This document shows, in pieces, positions 1 through 8,112 of a DNA stretch of 64,000 nucleotides (positions are counted from its first letter, which is position 1; every line of letters starts with the position of its first letter). The notes beneath the pieces are model-generated. The model did not search any database and was not told where the DNA came from. It worked only from the letters and a program-made list of their open reading frames with translations. Both the position numbers and the translations under genes were made by a program. This DNA comes from Thiomicrorhabdus aquaedulcis (GTDB taxonomy: Bacteria; Pseudomonadota; Gammaproteobacteria; Thiomicrospirales; Thiomicrospiraceae), in assembly GCF_004001325.1 (NCBI RefSeq), contig NZ_AP018722.1, forward strand, positions 2,232,001 through 2,296,000, in the 5' to 3' direction.

Positions 1-50
1 CCAAATTGTGGGGCATTAATCTACCCTGGGAAAGCAAGGAAGCTCAATGA
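1..50 (+). CDS. 3' end of an upstream gene (partial)
   Basis: Reading frame 3 is open from the window edge to a TGA at 48-50 and ends in the residues LPWESKEAQ. The stop overlaps the ATG of the next gene as ATGA, so the two are probably translationally coupled. DUF1365 genes are very often preceded by an FAD/NAD-binding amine-oxidase-like protein, which would fit, but too little is visible to identify it. Confidence 0.5.
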   Translation, partial: KLWGINLPWESKEAQ

Positions 51-889
51 GTCAAGCCGAGCAAACCAAGCAAACCGATGTGTATTCACACCACACAAAT
101 CAAAGTGCAGTGTACTTGGGGCAGGTTATGCACCAACGTTTTACCATTGCTCCCTATCAATTTAGATACGGGGTGATGAGCTTAAAAATAAACATTGATA
201 CCTTTGCGGATGAAGCTCGCCGGTTAAAACGCTTATCGTTTAACCGGTTTAATTTATACAGCGTGTATTTAAAAGACTATGGCGCACGCGATGGAAAACC
301 CTGGCGCGAATGGGCCGATGCCTTATTGGCGCAATATGGTTTAACCAGGCCTGCTCATCGCATAGAACTGGTGTGCTTCCCGCGTTTTTTAGGTGTAACA
401 TTTAATCCATTAGCCATGTGGTTTGCTTACAATCAAGACAATCAATTAATTGGCGTAATGGCCGAAGTGAGCAATACCTTTGGTCAATGGCATCATTATG
501 TGCTCACACAAAATGGCCAACCCATTGCACCAGGCCTGGTTAAGTTTAAAGCCCAGGCACAAAAAGTCTTTCATGTGTCGCCCTTTATTGGCATGGAATG
601 CTTATATCGCTTTGTGTTTGCTGCTCCGGGAAAACAATATCAACTGGGCATTTACCAACTTGAAAACCAACAACCGGTGTTGACGGCAGTACAAACCGGA
701 AAAGCCTTTACTCTAAACGACTCAACCTTGCTTAAGGCGGCGCTGACTCACCCGTTTAACACCTTAAAAGTCATTGGTCTGATTCATTGGTGGGCGCTCA
801 AAATTTGGGTAAAAGGTGGCAAGTTTCACAAAACCCCTGCCAGTCTTGCCACGCTTAACCACTCGCACACGGAGATGACACTATGTTAA
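47..889 (+). CDS. DUF1365 family protein
   Basis: This 280-residue protein matches the DUF1365 family in length and in its conserved blocks: a YLGQVMHQRF start, a central FPRFLGVTFNPLAMWF block, and a VSPFIGMECLYRF block. The family is typically found beside an FAD-dependent oxidoreductase and a cyclopropane-fatty-acid-synthase-like methyltransferase. In Rhodobacter sphaeroides such a cluster is linked to the singlet-oxygen response and furan fatty acids. No catalytic role is established for DUF1365 itself. It overlaps the upstream stop (ATGA) and the likely start of the following methyltransferase (883), so this is a tightly coupled operon. It carries one copy of the ACCAGGCCTGGT palindrome (529-540), read as Pro-Gly-Leu-Val. 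Confidence 0.85.
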   Translation: MSQAEQTKQTDVYSHHTNQSAVYLGQVMHQRFTIAPYQFRYGVMSLKINIDTFADEARRLKRLSFNRFNLYSVYLKDYGARDGKPWREWADALLAQYGLTRPAHRIELVCFPRFLGVTFNPLAMWFAYNQDNQLIGVMAEVSNTFGQWHHYVLTQNGQPIAPGLVKFKAQAQKVFHVSPFIGMECLYRFVFAAPGKQYQLGIYQLENQQPVLTAVQTGKAFTLNDSTLLKAALTHPFNTLKVIGLIHWWALKIWVKGGKFHKTPASLATLNHSHTEMTLC

Positions 890-2180
890 AACGCTTAGCT
901 TTCCCAAAAAAATGCTGTTTAGTTTGTTGTTTGATCTTAAATGGGTCAACCGCTTGGCCAGTCCATTAATTGCAAAACTGCCGTTTAAGCACATTCAATT
1001 TGGTTCGTTAACGTTAAATGTGTCGGGCAATCGCTACCGTTTTGAAGGTGAACACCCCGGTCATCACGCCGAACTCACCATTTTTAAACCCTTGCGCACT
1101 TTATGGCTGTTAAAAACCCAAGGCGAACTGGGGTTTGCCCAGGCCTACTTTGAGCACGCTATTGACACCCATTCGCTGTACCATCTTATGCACTTAATGT
1201 ATGCCAACAGTACGACGCTGTCGCCGGTTTTAAGTCACAAAACCCTAAACCTTTGGCATTTATGGCAACATCGAAAACGTCATAATTCACTTAAAAACAG
1301 TCAAAAAAATATTTCGTTTCACTACGATTTAGGCAACGATTTTTATGCCCTTTGGTTGGATAAAACCATGTCGTACTCCAGCGGTTTTTTTGCCGATGAC
1401 CAACATACTTTGTCTTTAGAACAAGCTCAGCACCTTAAATATCAGCGCATGCTCAACGCACTTAACGTGCAAGCCGATCAACGCATACTCGAAATTGGTT
1501 GTGGCTGGGGTGGCATGATGGAAGCCACGTTGCAACGTGGAGCGCACATTAAAGGCCTAACCCTATCACACGCGCAACAAGCTTATACGCAAACACGGTT
1601 AACCAAACTGGACACCGTTGAGGCGACCAATACCAAACCCTCTTTTGAAGTGGCATTGCAAGACTATCGCTTAGAAACCGACACCTACGACTGCATCATT
1701 AGCATTGAAATGTTTGAAGCGGTTGGCAAAGAATATTGGGATACTTATTTTGCACAGTTGCAAGCCAATTTAAAACCGGGCGGTAAAGCAGCCTTGCAAA
1801 TTATTACCATTGACGAACAGCATGCCCAGCAATACCAAAGCAGCGTGGACTTTATTCAAACCTATATTTTTCCCGGTGGATTATTACCCAGCTTAAGCCA
1901 ACTGTCGCAATTAGCGCATCAGCACCAATTTGAGCTAATACAAGTAGACGATTTTGGTACCGACTACGCTAAAACGTGCCAACTGTGGAAAACCGAATTT
2001 AACCGCCACAGCGAATCATTGGCGCGCATGGGTTACGACTTAGCGTTTCAAAAACTTTGGAACTACTACTTAGACTATTGCACTGTGGGCTTTGAAACCC
2101 AGCACATTTCGGTGTGTCAAATTGTGTTGCAAAAACCCGCTTTGACCGCAGTGCACACTCAATTGCTGGCGCAGGCTTAA
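883..2180 (+). CDS. cfa: Cyclopropane-fatty-acyl-phospholipid synthase-like methyltransferase (one-base frameshift near start)
   Basis: A SAM-dependent methyltransferase of the Cfa/CmaS family, expected to methylate unsaturated phospholipid acyl chains at the membrane. It shows the SAM-binding block ILEIGCGWGG, an upstream FHYDLGNDFYALWLD block typical of the family, and a YIFPGG segment. The uninterrupted frame begins at ATG 912, but the natural start is probably ATG 883, which overlaps the DUF1365 stop. Its frame joins the main frame if one A is added to the A7 run at about 905-911, giving an N-terminus MLKRLAFPKKM and 432 residues in total. The neighbours (DUF1365, DUF3833, chalcone-isomerase-like) make a specialised lipid-modifying role likelier than the housekeeping Cfa. 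Confidence 0.85.
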
Positions 2181-2182
2181 TT

Positions 2183-2755
2183 ATGAAAAGCACTTACTCG
2201 ACTTTGTTAACCAATGTAATGAGCCTAGCCATTTTGGCCATTCTTACCTTTAACCTATCAGGATGCGCCAGCGTGAAACCACAAGACTACCGCGATGAAA
2301 CACCTAAGCTGGAACTGTTTGAGTTTTTTGCCGGCACTACCCAGGCCTGGGGACAGTTTCAAGACCGTTCTGGCAAGGTTATTAGACGCTTTACAGTTGA
2401 CATAACGGGGCAAATATCGCCCAACGACCCTAATCAACTTACCCTAGACGAACGCTTTGTATACAACGACGGCCAAACCGAACAACGTATTTGGCACATT
2501 ACCCGAATCGCCCCCAATCAATACCGCGGTCGCGCGGCCGATGTAGTGGGTGACGCCACGGGTGAAAGTGCCGGCAATGCACTTAACTGGCGTTACACTC
2601 TAGACTTACCTTACAAAGACAGCACGCTGCATGTGCAATTTGACGACTGGATGTTTTTACACTCACAAGACACTATGTTTAACCGCGCCAAGGTCACAAA
2701 ATGGGGCTTTAACGTGGGTGAAGTTACGTTATTTTTTAAAAAGCCTGAGCGTTAA
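2183..2755 (+). CDS. DUF3833 family lipoprotein
   Basis: The ATG at 2183 gives a classical lipoprotein signal with a hydrophobic stretch followed by the lipobox LSGC, so lipidation at Cys is expected. The frame stays open upstream to 2114, but that part overlaps the methyltransferase gene and would spoil the signal peptide. The mature protein is a small beta-rich domain matching DUF3833 (LELFEFFAGTTQAWGQFQDRSG, split here: LELFEFFAGTTQ then AWGQFQDRSG). This family co-occurs with DUF1365 and cfa-like genes. A periplasmic lipid-binding or carrier role is plausible but unproven. It starts 2 bp after the methyltransferase stop. Confidence 0.8.
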   Translation: MKSTYSTLLTNVMSLAILAILTFNLSGCASVKPQDYRDETPKLELFEFFAGTTQAWGQFQDRSGKVIRRFTVDITGQISPNDPNQLTLDERFVYNDGQTEQRIWHITRIAPNQYRGRAADVVGDATGESAGNALNWRYTLDLPYKDSTLHVQFDDWMFLHSQDTMFNRAKVTKWGFNVGEVTLFFKKPER

Positions 2756-2766
2756 GAGAGCCGTAT

Positions 2767-3372
2767 ATGCATGCAAACTTACCAAGCTTGCCAAATATGC
2801 ACCGCGCTTATCGCCGCGCTATTGGATTGCAAGTAACCCTATTGATTGCTGTGGTGTCGGGCTTTTTGATAAGCTCAGTTAGTTTTGCCAACAAGGCGCC
2901 CATAACGCCGCAACAAGGTGACTGGCAATTGGTGGGACAAGGCATGGCAACCTGGTTGTGGGCGGATATTTATGAGGCCAAACTGTTTATTCAACAGCCT
3001 ATTACTGACCAACTTTTAAACGACGCAGTACCTTTACGATTGCAGTTATGTTACAAAACCGACATTTCTGCAGATATATTGGTAAAAGGGGCTAACCAGG
3101 TTTTACCTGATAACCTAACCCCTATACTGTATGATGCGATAAATGAGTTGCACGCGGCGTATCAAGATGTAACGAAACAAGACTGTTACGAACTGGTGCA
3201 CTTACCTACAGATAATCGCACCAACGACTTGCCTAGCACACAATTGTGGTTTAACAATGCTTTGGTATTTAATACTAAACTGGCAGGGTTCAAAGCAGCT
3301 TATTTTGGAATTTGGTTGGGTTCAGAACCATTATCGGACGATTTAAAAACCCAATTATTAAAAAACTTGTAG
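2767..3372 (+). CDS. Chalcone-isomerase-like periplasmic protein
   Basis: A 201-residue protein with an N-terminal membrane/signal segment (about residues 19-41, ending near SFANKA). The mature domain resembles the bacterial chalcone-isomerase-like family: a WQLVGQGMATWLWADIYEAK block in the first half and the closing motif FGIWLGSEPLSDDLK. In bacteria these proteins bind fatty-acid-like ligands or have no known activity. A true flavonoid isomerase role is unlikely. It starts 11 bp after the DUF3833 lipoprotein and is the last gene of the lipid operon. An internal ATG at 2800 is an alternative start. Confidence 0.7.
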   Translation: MHANLPSLPNMHRAYRRAIGLQVTLLIAVVSGFLISSVSFANKAPITPQQGDWQLVGQGMATWLWADIYEAKLFIQQPITDQLLNDAVPLRLQLCYKTDISADILVKGANQVLPDNLTPILYDAINELHAAYQDVTKQDCYELVHLPTDNRTNDLPSTQLWFNNALVFNTKLAGFKAAYFGIWLGSEPLSDDLKTQLLKNL

Positions 3373-3598
3373 TGCCCAAATAGTGCCAAAATACTTACCC
3401 AACCGGCCTTACAATTGATTTTAATACCATTTTTAACTACCATACACCGTTTTTAATGCCTTGTTACCGCGTTAGTAAAACCTGTTGAAAACAGCGCACT
3501 AACACTCTATTAAGGCCATATTTAAAACCGATTTAAGACTTATTTAAGACATATTCAACCTAACTTTTTAAACTCAATTAAGCACAGCGGCACCTATT

Positions 3599-4471
3599 AT
3601 GAATCTTCAGCAAGCGCTTTACCCCATTCGCGAAGTGGCCAACCTAACCGGCATAAACCCCATTACGTTAAGAGCGTGGGAACGCCGTTACAGCTTAATT
3701 GAACCCGTGCGTACCGACGGCGGACATCGTCTGTATACCGCCCAAAACATCGAAACCATTAAACACGCCATACAACTTACCGAGCAAGGTGTGCCGATTA
3801 GCCATGTTAAGGGTTTAATTCAACTCAACACCGTTCCCAAAGTGTTAGTAAACCATGAGCAGCACACTCTAAGTGTAGCGCAAATTACAACTTGGCTAAC
3901 CCAAGCTAATTTAGCCTCGTTAAGCCAAGCATTGGACAGTTTATTTGTAGAACTTGACGATCAATCTTTGTATCGATTACTCACTCAAATAAGCCTTGAT
4001 TTGGCCGAGTTAAAACTGCCCTCTGAAGCGTTATGGATTAACGAACTTTTGCCCAAACTTTACAGCCGCCTGCACCATCGTTTAAAAGCCATAGTCACGC
4101 AACCCAATGCAAAACGCCATCTTGTTGTGACCATTGAGCCCAATAACGCAGTTATTGGCATACTCACTGCGTTGTGGTTAAGCCATAAAGGGTTATACCC
4201 GGTTATTAATTACCCCACCCACGCCAATTACTTGGCTGACGCTACTTTTAAAACATTGTTAGAACATGCAAAAAATCTTAGTTGTACTGGTTTAGCGTTA
4301 GTCAGCACCACTGGCGACAATCCCATGTTGCTGGATTTATGGCAACAACAAGCCCGCAGTCAAAGCAGTCTAGAACTGTATGTTTTTAGCCCAAACAACT
4401 ACCTAAACCCTTTGCTTAATACTCAACAGGCCTTAAACAATCACCTAATTGGTTTTGAAGACATGTTTTAA
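3599..4471 (+). CDS. MerR-family regulator, LitR/CarH-like
   Basis: The N-terminus (residues 9-75) is a MerR winged helix: YPIREVANLTGINPITLRAW, then ERRYSLIEPVRTDGGHRLY. A longer C-terminal region (about 95-290) has the size and helical layout of the B12-binding half of LitR/CarH light-responsive repressors. I do not see the Dx(H)xxG cobalamin signature, so it may be a degenerate or B12-independent member. LitR-type regulators commonly sit beside photolyase, cfa and lipid genes, as here. A matching set of 11-bp repeats lies at 6315-6347. The gene has its own 226-bp upstream region and ends at a strong bidirectional terminator. Confidence 0.75.
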   Translation: MNLQQALYPIREVANLTGINPITLRAWERRYSLIEPVRTDGGHRLYTAQNIETIKHAIQLTEQGVPISHVKGLIQLNTVPKVLVNHEQHTLSVAQITTWLTQANLASLSQALDSLFVELDDQSLYRLLTQISLDLAELKLPSEALWINELLPKLYSRLHHRLKAIVTQPNAKRHLVVTIEPNNAVIGILTALWLSHKGLYPVINYPTHANYLADATFKTLLEHAKNLSCTGLALVSTTGDNPMLLDLWQQQARSQSSLELYVFSPNNYLNPLLNTQQALNNHLIGFEDMF

Positions 4472-4517
4472 AAGCCTTTGCACAACGCTGGGTGCTAAAA
4501 ACTTGAAGGACAAATTA

Positions 4518-4560
4518 AAGCCATAAAAAAACCCTAGTAATAGGGTTTTTTTATGGCTTT
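4518..4560. terminator. Bidirectional rho-independent terminator
   Basis: A nearly perfect long inverted repeat: AAAGCCATAAAAAAACCCTA pairs with TAGGGTTTTTTTATGGCTTT across a 3-4 nt loop. It has A/T tails on both sides and serves both the MerR gene (+) and the LOV gene (-). Confidence 0.9.
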
Positions 4561-4601
4561 TGCTTTTAAAAGCAAAAATAATGGCTTATTAAAGCATGTA
4601 T

Positions 4602-5063
4602 TTAAACGCTTTTACCGGCGCTTAACTCAGCTTCTAATTGAGCAACGCGTTGCAATGCCGCATCAAGTTGCTCTTGCAACAAGACTTCGTTAGTAACGTC
4701 TTTTTGAATGCCAATGTAATACGTAAGCTCATCCATTTCGTCGTAAAACGGAGTAACGCTAAGTTCGTTCCAAAACACCGAGCCGTCTTTGCGATAATTT
4801 TTAAGCACCGTGCGCACCGGAGCAGAACCATCAATGGCTCTACGAATAAGCTTAATTGACTCTTGCTCGGTGTCATTGCCTTGCAAAAAACGACAATCTT
4901 GATACAAGATTTCATCAGCTTGATAGCCCGTTAAGGTTTCAAAGGCCGGGTTAACGTAAATTAAAATGGTGTCGTTACCCTCTTTTTCGGCAACCACAAT
5001 CCCTTCTTGGGCGTTTTCAACCAATTGTAACAATATGCTGTTTCTGAGTTTGCTGTCTTTCAT
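4602..5063 (-). CDS. Short LOV-domain blue-light photoreceptor
   Basis: A stand-alone 153-residue LOV (PAS) protein. The flavin-adduct signature is present as DCRFLQG, with the reactive Cys at residue 57. It is followed by the FMN-contacting blocks NYRKDG, FWNEL and YIGIQKDV, whose Asn, Asn and Gln match canonical LOV positions. The usual Asn before the Cys is Asp here. A short C-terminal helix (about 130-150) is all that follows, so there is no fused effector. It has the size and layout of the short LOV proteins of Pseudomonas putida (PpSB1/PpSB2-LOV), which dimerise through terminal helices. It is convergent with the LitR-like gene, suggesting a joint light-sensing module. Its output partner is unknown. 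Confidence 0.85.
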   Translation of the reverse strand: MKDSKLRNSILLQLVENAQEGIVVAEKEGNDTILIYVNPAFETLTGYQADEILYQDCRFLQGNDTEQESIKLIRRAIDGSAPVRTVLKNYRKDGSVFWNELSVTPFYDEMDELTYYIGIQKDVTNEVLLQEQLDAALQRVAQLEAELSAGKSV

Positions 5064-5280
5064 GAGTGACCACTTTGTGCTTTTTAACGGTTTATAGACG
5101 TGCCTGCTGACTTAAATTGCAGTGCTTGACATATATTTGTTTGTTGAGCGTTTTTAAATAGAAGCCAATAGTACTCTGTACCTTTTAACAAGGTCAAGCT
5201 AACTTTTAGCAGATTACCACTAGATTACCAGCGTAGAACAAATTACTGGTTTTAACGATAAATTTAGCTCAAAAAACACT

Positions 5281-5312
5281 TTTGCACGAGTCGAATGCCG
5301 GCTCAAAATAGT
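5281..5312. repeat. Fragment of the TTTGCACGAG palindromic repeat family
   Basis: The left end only of the interspersed repeat (TTTTGCACGAGTCG followed by a GGCTCAAAATAGTTAAAA-like segment). It lies just past the stop of the DUF523-DUF1722 gene, in the 255-bp gap before the LOV gene. See the full copy at 43012-43174. Confidence 0.5.
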
Positions 5313-5318
5313 TAAAAA

Positions 5319-6302
5319 CTAACGATACGCCGCAATTTTAGAACGCAAACCCAAATCGGCGGGGTAAGGTTTAAAAAACACTTGGGTGGCTAAGTAGTCT
5401 GAACCGTAGGCGTTTAAATATTGTTCTAACACTTTAATAATGGCAATTAGCGGCACAATACCATTAACAAACTCTTGCACCGACTCGTGATAATGGGCTT
5501 TTTCATCGCTTGATAAAAAGCCTTTAAAATAACCATAAATATGGTCTAACACCATTTTGACGTTACCGCGTTTTGAGCGGTAAGCCAATAAATCAAACAA
5601 TTTTCCTTGATACCCCACCACACTTTCACGCAAGTTACTTTGGCGCGTGGTGGCGACTAATGCGCCCATTTCTCGGTAAATTTCGACATGTTTAGACATA
5701 AATAAATATTTGTGGTCACGGTGAAACGCTTGAAAACTCGCAAGAGTTAAATCACCCTGCAAAAATTCGCGCCATCTGGCCGAGGTAAAGGCCTGAATTA
5801 CAAAATTTTCACGCAACCAAGCATCGTGCAAACGACCCTCTTCTTCAACCGCCAAATGCGGTGCCATGGCTTTAAGCTTGGCGGTAAACACACCCGCCAT
5901 CATGGGGTCTTTAAAAGCGTGCCATTGGCCACTGGGATTGTAGACTTTAATGCGCTCTAAACCACAACTGGGCGAACCTGATTTAACCACCGCACCGTCT
6001 AGGTTTTGCGCTAATAATTTGGGAACCGTTTTTTCAGTGTAATCCAAAATACCCATAGTCACATCGGTGCCCGACTTTGGCGCAAAAACGCGAATGTTTT
6101 CGAGCGTTCCTACCAATCTAATGGTTTCACGCGGCGTGCCCAACACAGCGGCCTCGGGGCAAAATGGAAAAAAGTCTGCGTACTTGGCCAAATCTTTGTT
6201 AATAAAGTCGTCTTGCGCATGTCCACCGTTGTAGCGGCAATGAGTACCCCGCAAACAATCGGACACCGCTATTTTTAAACGAGGAAATTCATTTAATGGC
6301 AT
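5319..6302 (-). CDS. DUF523-DUF1722 fusion protein (YbgA-like, TudS-related)
   Basis: A 327-residue two-domain protein. The N-terminal DUF523 half carries three conserved Cys motifs (SDCLRGTHCRYNGG, FCPE, SGSPSCG). DUF523 proteins are related to TudS thiouracil desulfidases, which bind a 4Fe-4S cluster through such cysteines. The C-terminal half (about 170-315) is DUF1722 (YbgA), a helical domain found beside or fused to photolyase genes. The gene is divergent from the peroxiredoxin across a 24-81 bp gap holding three 11-bp repeats. Its start lies 13 bp from the first repeat, so it is a likely target of the LitR-like regulator. The exact substrate is not known. Confidence 0.85.
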   Translation of the reverse strand: MPLNEFPRLKIAVSDCLRGTHCRYNGGHAQDDFINKDLAKYADFFPFCPEAAVLGTPRETIRLVGTLENIRVFAPKSGTDVTMGILDYTEKTVPKLLAQNLDGAVVKSGSPSCGLERIKVYNPSGQWHAFKDPMMAGVFTAKLKAMAPHLAVEEEGRLHDAWLRENFVIQAFTSARWREFLQGDLTLASFQAFHRDHKYLFMSKHVEIYREMGALVATTRQSNLRESVVGYQGKLFDLLAYRSKRGNVKMVLDHIYGYFKGFLSSDEKAHYHESVQEFVNGIVPLIAIIKVLEQYLNAYGSDYLATQVFFKPYPADLGLRSKIAAYR

Positions 6303-6314
6303 GATTTAACCCTT

Positions 6315-6347
6315 TATGTATAATTTATGTATAATAATTGTACATTA
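6315..6347. promoter_or_regulatory. Candidate LitR/CarH operator: three 11-bp direct repeats
   Basis: Three head-to-tail 11-bp units: TATGTATAATT (6315-6325), TATGTATAATA (6326-6336) and ATTGTACATTA (6337-6347), sharing a TGTAYA core. CarH-type MerR repressors bind as tetramers to tandem 11-bp direct repeats with a GTnTACA-like core, so both spacing and core fit. The array lies between the divergent DUF523-DUF1722 and peroxiredoxin genes. Confidence 0.55.
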
Positions 6348-6383
6348 AAAAATGGTCTTAAGTGCATAAATTGGAGATTAACC

Positions 6384-6965
6384 GTGTCGTCAAACGTTAT
6401 CGCACCCTATGTATTAAAAAAACTCTGGCGTCTAGTGGCGTCTTTATCGCTGATATTAGGCGTATTTGTTGCCTGGTTTATTCCGCAAACAGCCCAGGCC
6501 AGTGGTCTAAAGTTGGGCGATGACGCGCCATTGTTTTCGCTTACCAACCAACACCTTAAAACCATTGAACTTAAGGCGTTACAAGGAAAATGGGTTGTGG
6601 TGTATTTTTACCCCAAAAACGAAACCCCGGGATGCACTACCGAAGCCTGTAGCTTTAGAGACAACATTAACCGCTTAATTGCACAAGATGCCGTTGTGTT
6701 AGGCATAAGCCTAGACACCGTAGAAAGTCATCAAGCTTTTGCCAAAAACCATAACCTGCCATTCGATTTATTGGCCGATACTGACGGTAAAGTTGCGGCC
6801 AGCTTTGACGCATTGCTCGATTTAAAAATGGTTAAGTTTGCCAAACGTCACAGTTTTATTATTAACCCACAAGGCAAATTGGCCAAAATTTATCGCGATG
6901 TAAACACCGATACCCATGTGCGTGACGTGTTAAAAGACCTGCAAACCTTACAAACACAACCTTAA
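6384..6965 (+). CDS. Exported PrxQ/Bcp-type peroxiredoxin
   Basis: A thiol peroxidase of the Bcp/PrxQ class. The motif FYPKNETPGCTTEACSFRD holds the peroxidatic Cys and a second Cys five residues later, the atypical 2-Cys arrangement of PrxQ. I chose the GTG at 6384 because GGAG sits 7 nt upstream; the longer frame from 6327 would begin inside the operator. The N-terminus then forms a signal peptide ending near AQA-SG, so the enzyme should act in the periplasm. It would remove peroxides, including lipid peroxides, which fits the lipid/light-stress neighbourhood. A hydrolase gene follows 24 bp downstream. Confidence 0.8.
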   Translation: MSSNVIAPYVLKKLWRLVASLSLILGVFVAWFIPQTAQASGLKLGDDAPLFSLTNQHLKTIELKALQGKWVVVYFYPKNETPGCTTEACSFRDNINRLIAQDAVVLGISLDTVESHQAFAKNHNLPFDLLADTDGKVAASFDALLDLKMVKFAKRHSFIINPQGKLAKIYRDVNTDTHVRDVLKDLQTLQTQP

Positions 6966-6989
6966 GCGCCATCATTAAAGGATAACGTC

Positions 6990-7994
6990 ATGTTAATACG
7001 CGTAAACAGTTTACTACGTTTGGCTTTTATAAGCCTTTTGGCAGGTTTTACACCAGGCCTGGTGAGTATGTCGGCGCAGGCCAGCACAACCAACTCAGTA
7101 ATCAATCCAGTAACCGACATAATCAGCCAGCAAGCTACGGTAAACCTGGCAGGTCACTCCACGTCATTTACGTACCACAGTGCTGGTCTAGCAAATGAGT
7201 TGTCAGTGCCAGTCGTGTTACTGGGAGGCGGCCCAGCATTTTCTAGTTGGAATCTTACCCCTATTCAAGAGGGGTTAAAAGCACAACACCAAGTCATTCG
7301 CATGGATATGCTAGGGACAGGTGAAAATTTAATAAACGATACAAGCGCCATTTTACCCAAGTGGATTGCGCAAATAGAAGCGCTACGTGTTGCGTTAAAG
7401 GCTCCTAAGGTGGTGTTGGCAGGTCACTCTTGGGGCGGACTAATGGCCATGCTCTACGCGCGAGATTATCCAAACCATGTTGAGAAATTAATTTTTTTAA
7501 ACCCTGTCGATCCAGAGCTTAAGGCCATGGAAGTATTGGCATCCGAAATAAATCACCGTCAAATGGCGCAAGGTCAAAACGACTTTAACGATGAGTCTAA
7601 TTGGGACAACAATGCGTCTTCTAGTGAACATTCACTCGAATATTTAACGCTAAGACAAATTAAACAAGTTTTACCAACCTATTTTTATGACTACCAAAAA
7701 GGCGTGCGCTATGCAGAGCAATTTACCGCCAATGACTTTAATTTATTGTTAAACGTACAGGCCTGGCAAGAGTATGAAAAGCAAACTGTTCACTACAACC
7801 AAACCAAACACTGGACGTTTCCTATGTATTTTATGGACTGCAAATACGACACCTTAATGCCGTACAATTTAAACGCCATGCAAGCTCAACTTAACTTTAA
7901 ACAAGTGGATATTTTAGAGCGCTGCAGTCATTTTCCGTGGGAAGAAGAACCTCAACCGTTTTACGAGTTAATGCACCACTATTTAAAAAGCTGA
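6990..7994 (+). CDS. Exported alpha/beta-hydrolase
   Basis: A 334-residue protein with an N-terminal signal peptide (cleavage near MSAQAS-TT). It has the alpha/beta-hydrolase core: an oxyanion-hole block VVLLGGGPAFSSWN, the nucleophile elbow GHSWGG and a late histidine in CSHFPWEEEP, which follows an acid in YFMDCKYDTLMP. It resembles proline-iminopeptidase/esterase-like members, but the substrate cannot be told. It follows the peroxiredoxin in the same orientation with a ribosome site AAAGGA, so they may be co-transcribed. A copy of ACCAGGCCTGGT (7052-7063) lies within the signal-peptide coding region. Confidence 0.75.
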   Translation: MLIRVNSLLRLAFISLLAGFTPGLVSMSAQASTTNSVINPVTDIISQQATVNLAGHSTSFTYHSAGLANELSVPVVLLGGGPAFSSWNLTPIQEGLKAQHQVIRMDMLGTGENLINDTSAILPKWIAQIEALRVALKAPKVVLAGHSWGGLMAMLYARDYPNHVEKLIFLNPVDPELKAMEVLASEINHRQMAQGQNDFNDESNWDNNASSSEHSLEYLTLRQIKQVLPTYFYDYQKGVRYAEQFTANDFNLLLNVQAWQEYEKQTVHYNQTKHWTFPMYFMDCKYDTLMPYNLNAMQAQLNFKQVDILERCSHFPWEEEPQPFYELMHHYLKS

Positions 7995-8112
7995 AATTTT
8001 ATAAAGCTCAAACTCTAAAAAGCTAACTCTAAAAACCTAAAGAAGTGCAAAATTAAGTGTGCAGCGCCATAATGGCGTATTGCCCCCTGCACAAAAATAT
8101 AAGGTCATTATT

